Source of the DNA: Glossina fuscipes
Lineage: Eukaryota; Arthropoda; Insecta; Diptera; Glossinidae
DNA: 64,000 bases
Assembly (NCBI RefSeq): GCF_014805625.2
Contig: NW_023998517.1
Span: 30,237 to 94,236, forward strand
Direction of reading: 5' to 3'
Part shown: positions 28,001-36,500 of the stretch, piece after piece
How positions within the stretch are numbered: the first letter of the stretch is position 1
Layout: the number at the start of each line of letters is the position of its first letter
Notes under the pieces: model-generated
What the model was told of the DNA's origin: nothing
The model's input: only the letters and a program-made list of their open reading frames with translations
Database searches by the model: none
Translations under genes and position numbers: made by a program

Positions 28001-31000
28001 GCGACGAACACACAGTGGGCAAACAGCACTCCAAGACGAGCGAGATGATAGGTCAAAAAGAGCATGCCGAAAGAGGTATAATCAAACCGACCTGAAACAA
28101 GAGAATTGATAAATAGTAGATGGCAGATAGATTGACGAGGGGAGAGTAGGCACATAGGCCAAAAGGCTCGCATCGCTTACAAGGATATATCTTAAGGGAA
28201 TGGAAATATTAATGCCGCTATACGTTGCATACATTATACACTTCGAGGTTACATGCTGCGATTATGGACAAGGGATAGGATGTTTGTTTTTTTACGCGAA
28301 ACTCATTGCTCTCGGTAGATTCGTACACACACACACAATTTTTGTCTCAATTTGACTTTTTTTTTGTGCAGCTTTATTTATTTTTTTTAACAGAGTAAGG
28401 ATGTGCAGATGTATTTACGGAAGGCCTTTACCTCATTTAACATTCATTTTCCATTTTGAATAACAAGGCATTTCTTATTCGTTCATTCAAATTTTTTATT
28501 ACTTTTTCTGCTTTTTTTTTGAATAATTTATAAGATTTATATGTTAAGTAAAGTCTTTATGCAAAAAAGAGAAACTCCAAGAATCTTAGAAGCTTATATA
28601 AGTGAGCTCGGTAAAGAATAAAAGTGCTTGCGGTGTGATGTGAGGTTTTGTTATTGCTTTTTAAATGGTGTTGCCTCTGAGCATCCATTCGAAATCATTC
28701 GTTGATACTGGCATTGCTACAATTTTTCGCAATTCGCTTATAATGTAAACTTTTATGTATGCTTAAAATGGAGCGTGTTTGCATAAAATAGCATAAAACG
28801 CATTAAATAGCAAAAATCCATTTAAGTGAAGTGAAGGATACACAAACAAAAGAAAGGTCTACTTCACTCGTTCAAAGTTTTGCTTAAACTCAAGAACGAT
28901 ATTGACATGAGATTGCGAATTTTTGTACTTATCCCCACTAGGCCACAAAGTTACAAATTCTGTGCGTAGGATCAAGGGAACAACCTTATGTAGTATATGG
29001 GGGGTTGGTGATGGTAAATGTGGCTATTCGCTGGAATGCCTCCCGAAGGCATTTGCTATTGAATTTAAAAAAAAAAAAAAGAAAAAAAACTTGATTTCGT
29101 CTCAGCAAAGTTTTAGTTTCAAAAACCTTAGCGAAGATCATCTTTAATCTTCCTTTATTGCGCCCACAGCAACTAGGCTTACGGTCATCTTTCTATCTCT
29201 TTCTTTTTTCTTTCATTTCTTTCTAATCGCCACCTGGACATCACCCCCGCCCGATTCGGAGCCATATTAAAAAAAAAAACTGAGGAAATATTTGTCTTTT
29301 GGTTCTCGTAAGGTAAACGAAATCCAAATGCGACACTGGCTTACCTTTATTGTAGAATAGTTATGCAATATATTTTTGATGGAATCGCTTGTCTTTGTAT
29401 ACCCACATACACTTTGTAGTTCTTTTAGATACATATATATATATATATATATATATACCCTACCCTACTTATATACTTTGTTTATACTGTTGAATAGTAT
29501 CAAAATCCGGGGCGATCTCAACGTATCCGTCTGTCCGTATATATCTGCCTATCAGCGGTAAGCGTGATCTTAGTCGCAAAAATTCAAATATTGGTTTCTA
29601 GTATAGCAAACCCACTTTAAGTTCTTATGGATACGTTGCTACCGGAAAATATGTCAAATCAAGTCAATACGACACAATAGTATGCCAGAAAAGCAACTTA
29701 ACTTTCACGGGCACATCGAGTATTAGAAATATATTTTTTTTTAAATTGGTAGCACTGCGATAGATATTGTGACACAATGAACGTCAGGTACACTTGGTGC
29801 TGTCGTACAAAAATTATGGTGGGATTATAACAATTTTCTTCGGTTATCGGGTTGTTTTGCGGTAGGAATTCCTTTCGCAAAGATTATTATTTGAATGTTA
29901 TGTGTCGTTTGCTTGACACTCTTCGCAAAAAGAAACCGGAATTGATTAAAAAAAGAAAAACTTAAATTGGTCTTACTTTTTGAACATAGTAGTAAATATG
30001 ATTTGCATAGTACTTGTAAAACGATACAAATTTACGCTTTACATATATTCTTTAGGCGATCGCAGAGTTCTTATACAAAAATGAAAAAAATCACTCAAGT
30101 CGATTCAATGTTATTAGATCATTTTGCAAAGGTAAATGCGATGGGTATAAAAGATTCGGCCATAGTCGAATATAATTTTCTTTCTTGCGCAGATAAGGGA
30201 GAGCTTGTATTGCGGTTGCTTTTTGTGAAAACTTGAATCAAACTATATTTTCTTCTTTTTTGGTCCATAACAGTCAGTGTTTATTATATTATCTCTTGAT
30301 TTATTAATTTCACAATACATCATAAAATGTTCTTTGATTCTTTTTTAAAATGGAAAAATTATCGCTGAAAATTTTGATAGGAAACCTGGACCAAGTCGTG
30401 ATCGGCTAAGTGTACCATCTCAATTGTACTTGCTTTCCGACAATTTCAAGCAGCAACTTTGTTCAGAGTGAAATAGCGAGCACACCCTGCATAGTACTTT
30501 TTTCTTTCTTTTTGGTTTAACTTTAAGTGCAAAGGAGGCTTTCAAAGCAGTTGATGTGTGAATATGAGAAACAACTCGGTGTGTTGTCATATATGCATAT
30601 GTATCGATTCGCATTCACACGTTCACTATCATAGATAACACCCATCATAGTTTTGATAAAACTTTCTTAAATGTCACACAAAATAGGTTTACGCTTTCTT
30701 GACTTCATGTATACGATCATAAGTGGTCGATGTATATGTGAATAAAAATCTATTATTTTCCGTACATAAGAACGATTTAATTATCTTTGCTAATCAGATC
30801 TGTCAATTATTGTTATATACATATATATACCTATGTATATATATTATAAAGGAAAGTGATTAAGTGTTTTGTTGTCATTTGTAAGTTTTATGTAATGCAG
30901 CTCAACGCGGAAGTACACTTACGAAAACTCAATCAACTGCAAATAGTTGAGGTCAAATTTCAATTTTACTGCGAATAAAAGCTCAAGTGCCCATTAGAAC

Positions 31001-33496
31001 TGATGGAGTATATTTTGCTTGTCGGTTATATTGATGTATACGCAAATTTCCCTCAGGATGAAAGGGGAATTTATTTCTCAATTCTCTTAATATAATGCAG
31101 AAAATTACTTTTAATTAAATAAAATAAATTCAATTAATTTATATTGATTACATTTTTTCATAGATTCATACTGCTACACAACAACCTGGTTTTAAGCGTG
31201 TTAAACGCGGTTTACGACCGGCTATTTCAGCAATTCATGGCCTTAAATTCGATGCCAACTACCACAATGCTCAGAACGATAATGCTGATACTGAACCTAC
31301 AGATCCTTACTTTCATTTGCAATGGTATTTGAAAAATACCGGACAAAACGGTGGTAAAGCACGTTTGGACTTGAACGTTCAAGCAGCTTGGAATCAGGGT
31401 ATAACTGGCAAAAATGTAACCACCGCCATAATGGATGACGGTTAGTTTGTTTTCCTAAACAAATTTTCCAAATTAAATTATTCTTTACATACATATTTAC
31501 GTGTACTTTGCAGGAGTTGATTATATGCATCCGGATTTAAAATTTAATTATGTAAGTATTCATAGAAAAGCATATTGGAAACATTTGAAATGAACTCATA
31601 TCCACACAAACGCAATAGTTTTTGCGAGTGGTAATCCTAGACATAACTACTAAGAACTTGCGTTAGTCTTGAGCAACAACTCCCACAGATGAAGATGATA
31701 AAATAAAGCAGAGTATCAATGCACACAACGATTCAATTCGATGATTTTGACCTATCTCCGCATAAAATAACAGTTTTGAGAGGAAGAGTTTACTGCGGTG
31801 TATTGTGACTGACGAGGAAAAGCGGGTCTGCTACGGCAATTCCAAGCGCAGAAACTCAATTGTTAGCCGAGGAGAGCCATCTACGTTAACATCGAAGCGG
31901 AAAATATATGGCCATAACGTCTTGCTGTGCACATGGTGGCATCAACAAGGTGTAGTATATCATGAGTTGCTAACCTGTCACTGCAAGTGTGCAATGGCGT
32001 CAATTGAACCAATTGAACGATTGTTGCAAGAAAGATCAGCAATAGCGGTTAAGATGGCTATTGATTGCAAATACGATTTTGGCCACTTGTTGCAAGAATT
32101 GTATGCTATTACATGTCGAATAGCAAACATACTCATTAGCCATTCCGCCTTCTGGATACCACATGTCGGCGTATCGGCGTAACATGGCAACTTCGCTAAG
32201 TTGAACAAGGGCGAAGGTGGGTCGATGCTGCCAAACTAATACAAGTTCTTTCGACAGGCTATCGCCACATTGCCAGGAAGATTGAATTGCAGAAAATGAT
32301 GCAAAATATTTTGTTTAAAATATATTTGTACAAATTTTTCTCAAGTATAAAAATGATCAAAATAGATCCAAGCACTTGTTCTAATCTGTAAATTTTCAGA
32401 AAAAAATTATAAATTGGATAGCCGGAAATATCGTTCACAGTTACAGGGCACGTGTTTCGTTTTGTACGTCCGTCCATATATCCATCAGTTCCTCGAGCCT
32501 TTAAAATCTCTAAAGTGAGGTAACAAAATTCTAAAATTGGTGTTCTAAGCAACATCAGTAAGACATCACAAATCACAAGACAATTTTGTCTGCATGGTTT
32601 GCGGAACTTAATAATCCTGGTTTGTAATAAAATTAATATCGCGGCATTTTCTTAAGACTACTCCTTCGGAATACCAATATTAATACAAAATCAAACAAGC
32701 TTTCTTCTATGACTAGTGTTCGATCATAAGGCCTTGATCCCTTCAGGCTTAGTAAAGGGCCACGGAATAAGTAAATTATATTCACTGCAACTGTTCTTCA
32801 TTTTCCTTATCTGTTACACGTATTGAAGTAAAAATATAGTTTGATAAAAAAGTCCCTATACCCATGAAATTGCCGAGCAGGTAAGAACCGAGACTACGAA
32901 GTTAGTGTCCGTGGATTCAAATCCCAGTGCAGCACAGTTTACTACGGTCGTAGTTATAATGAATGCTTAGTCTTATATGGGGCACCCACTCACTGGACTG
33001 CATTTCTTCTCTTTTCTACCTTCTATCTCTTTCGTCACTTCCTTTCGACCGTGTCACTGTGTTACGCGTACAGAGGACAATCCCTAAGTTATTGGTCACT
33101 GCAAAAAAAGAAAAAACCAGAAAATGTAATACTTTAGTCTTAAAGGCGAATCTTGCAAGAGAGTTTCCAACATATTTACATCATACTTAAGAAACTTGAC
33201 GTTGTTACCTTTTTTTGCTTGTTAGACGCTATTGTTATTCTAACGAGCGATTTCGCGGAAAATCAAAGTCAAAAGATGTTTATGTAAATTCTAAGAAGAG
33301 ATAAAAGATAAGCAGATTTGGTTAAAGCAAATTTATAGGAAAAGTGGGATTGTGTAGATTGTGACGTAAATGTTATTAATAACATTTTCCTTCTCTTTGC
33401 AGAACGCTGAGGCCAGTTATGATTTTAGTAGCAATGATCCATTCCCCTATCCACGTTATACGGATGATTGGTTTAACAGGTAAATATATGCAAGAG

Positions 33497-33527
<31 letters not shown>

Positions 33528-36500
33528 TATACATATATACATATATATTTAATGTAAATAATATGGCTTCGAAAAGTTCAATTGCGTTAATGTAGTTCCG
33601 TAAGAAGCATATGTTTTCATTTATTTGATTTTCGAATACGTTATTGTTTTACTTGAATTTTATCATATAGTCATGGTACACGTTGCGCTGGAGAAGTAGC
33701 TGCTGCTAGAGATAATGGTATTTGTGGTGTTGGCGTTGCTTATGATAGCAAAATTGCGGGTAAATAGTCTTATTGATATTATGTTTATGAAATTAAGTGA
33801 ATTAAAGCACACAAGGAACAACAAACATATTGAATGAAAAGTCTAATATGGCAGCGAAGTGTTCATTATTTATTCAAACATATATCCGAATCGGTTTCAC
33901 AGGAATGTAATTATATCAAATCGGTCCTTCTTCGCCTCCTCCAACGCATGTTTAGGTTTCGAAATTTGATTTCTATGTCCTTTTGTGGCTTAGATATAGC
34001 CCACTACACTTCTATGATACTTTTGTGCGTAATTCAATGCATTTCGCCTACGCATAGCGTATTTTTTTATTGATAAAATGTCAGCCTTTATGAGTTAATT
34101 TTGCGGATTTAATGTGGGTGTTGTGCTTGCTGTTCATAACGGCTCCGTTCACATTATATTACGAGTTATTTCATGTCAACCGCAAAAAGATTTATACATC
34201 TAAGTAGCTTATCAGCATTTCAAACGAATGTATACGTACGTGCCTCCGTTTTACAAATCAGTTAGTAGTACACAAGTATTAGCTGAAGTTTTTATGATAT
34301 TCGCTTAATATTGTATTAATATTGTATTATTAGATATTATCGAGTAACAAGTAGGACTTGAAAAAATTTTTATGACAGATATTAATAAATGTGTTCCGCA
34401 AGTAGATGGCATTGCTAACGAGTTAGATTTTGCTTATATATGTTAAAATTTTTGCGGTAAATTCAAAAATGCTTCTCTTCGTTAGATATTCGATGACTTA
34501 CTTACATTAAAAATCATTGAAGACAGAAGACTTTGCACAAGGTACAAGGTTGCTATAATTTTTTTTCTTAATATGATCCTATGATCATTGAACACGGCGA
34601 TTGACAGAAAGAAGGGAGGGAAGAGGAAGAAATAGAGACAAAAGAAAACTCTATTGCACTTAAGACTTGAACTCGTGAACACTGACTTGGTAGTCGAGGT
34701 TCCTATCAACTCGGCTGTTCAAGCGGATTATTATTGCGTTTCTCGTACTCATTTGAATTCAAATAAAAATAAGATGCTTGCCCGCTACTTTTGCCACTTA
34801 CCTTAGTCCTTAGCTTGATAGTTTAATCGATCAATGCAGTCTTTCAATATATGTTTTCATAAAAGAGCCATTGTTGCAAGAGCTATGCATCAGATGGCAT
34901 TGTCTATATGGCATTCTCTATATATATAAAAGATCTTCGCGGTTTGTTTTGCTCTTCTTGTGAGCTTTTTTTCCTAGCATGCTCTTTTCAAACGATTTCA
35001 AACTGTCACGTGAATGTATTTTCGGCCGTAAGAAAGTTCTATCACCGTTAATGATCAATTAGTCCGAAAGTTGAAACAATAAGAAAAAGACCTTCTACCT
35101 TAACTTCTTCACAGTGTAGCGTAGAGATGATTTCATGCGATGTATCAAATAATATTTATCTTAAAAACGGCATACAGTTTGAGACACTTTACTATGACAT
35201 TTTTATACAATGTGACAGCAGATTGTATGTAATCATCCAAATTAATGAGAACATAGTCGCCTTCATTTATGTACTACATTGTGGGCCAAGCTTCCATTCC
35301 ATTTACTTGATTTTCGAGTTTGAATGGAAGATAATTCAATATTCAACTTGGAGTTCTTATAAATTTTGAGACCACGATGTACTTCGAAGAAGAAAATACG
35401 GGCGGGCCCATAAATCGATTCAAGTGAATTTGGTAATCGACAAAAGGGACGAAATTTGAGAACGAATTTGTTCTTGTCCTGAAAAATTTTTGAGTTCACG
35501 TTGAACGTAAGTTAACCATGTGTTAAAATAATTCCTCTAATCATGCTAATTAAGAACATGTATACGATTTTCGAGTGTTATGTTGCCACACATGTCTCCA
35601 CCATACGTTGACATTATTAGGCGTTTTTGCATTTTTAATTTGTTTTATGGAGCCTATCAATATATACACCTATGCTTGGCAAGTATTTGGAAAATGCTAC
35701 TTAGTATCTCTTTGTTTTGGGTTCCTTTGAAGCTACCCACTTATTAATCGTTTAATAAATTATTTGAAAAACCATAAGTTCAGATCGCAATCTATTCTGA
35801 AAATATTGTTGCCTTTTTCAGCTCATGGCCTTCAGTTCAAAACTGGATATTTGAGATATAAGATAAGGTTTCCGCGGCAAGATGGTAGACTGTACACGGG
35901 CAAGATATGACAGTTTGCTCATTGCAAGTGAAGGACGTTGCCGGCAAATGCCTTGTCTTCAGTGTGCCCTTCCTTTACTTTACCTTTAAAGTTTTAATCA
36001 AAAATTCAATCTTAAAGCATTGCTTCCCGCATCGCATCATTTCCCTTTGCGGTTCTTAGTTAATAAAGTCTTTTTTTCCGTTTGCTTTTCGAATGACATA
36101 TTTACAATTGACGCGGTAACGTTAGTTTTGACCTTTAACCATTTCTTATATGAATATCAATGTATTTATCCAATAAATTGATTATAATTCCAAACGACAT
36201 AAATTCATAAAGTTATGAAAATACAGCAGCATTTATTTCTCTATATCGGAGTGACATTTGAAAGGAATTGATTTTTATAAACTTTTACGATGTACTCTGC
36301 ATAGTGAAGCAAATCTGAGCAGTTTGTCAAACAGTTTTTTTATTTGCTCCAAGCAGTTATATTAAGCTTAACTATATTAGATAGCGATGAAAATGAGGAC
36401 AGCTATGGATTAAAGTTCGTGGCAATCAATACATTCGCGTCGTGAGTGTACTAACATAACGGAACTATATGTGCAGCATAGTGTATATGGTTTATAATCT

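Larger units (their letters stand above)
26751..31163 (+). other. amon: amon intron 2 (4.4 kb)
   Basis: The intron starts GTAAGT and ends TTTTTTCATAG. It contains a (TA)n run at its 5' end, a less AT-rich block at about 27.73-28.20 kb of unknown origin, a poly-A-interrupted stretch near 29.07 kb, a (TA)n run at 29.43-29.46 kb with a short repeat fragment beside it, and otherwise AT-rich DNA. I see no gene in it. Confidence 0.9.
31552..33402 (+). other. amon: amon intron 4 (1.85 kb), with mariner and SINE relics
   Basis: The intron starts GTAAGT and ends CTTTGCAG. A degenerate mariner transposase fragment (about 31.74-32.24 kb) and a tRNA-headed SINE (32.87-33.12 kb) take up much of it. The block at about 32.40-32.57 kb contains a GTCCGTCCA-type sequence like the small repeats elsewhere in the window. 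Confidence 0.9.
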
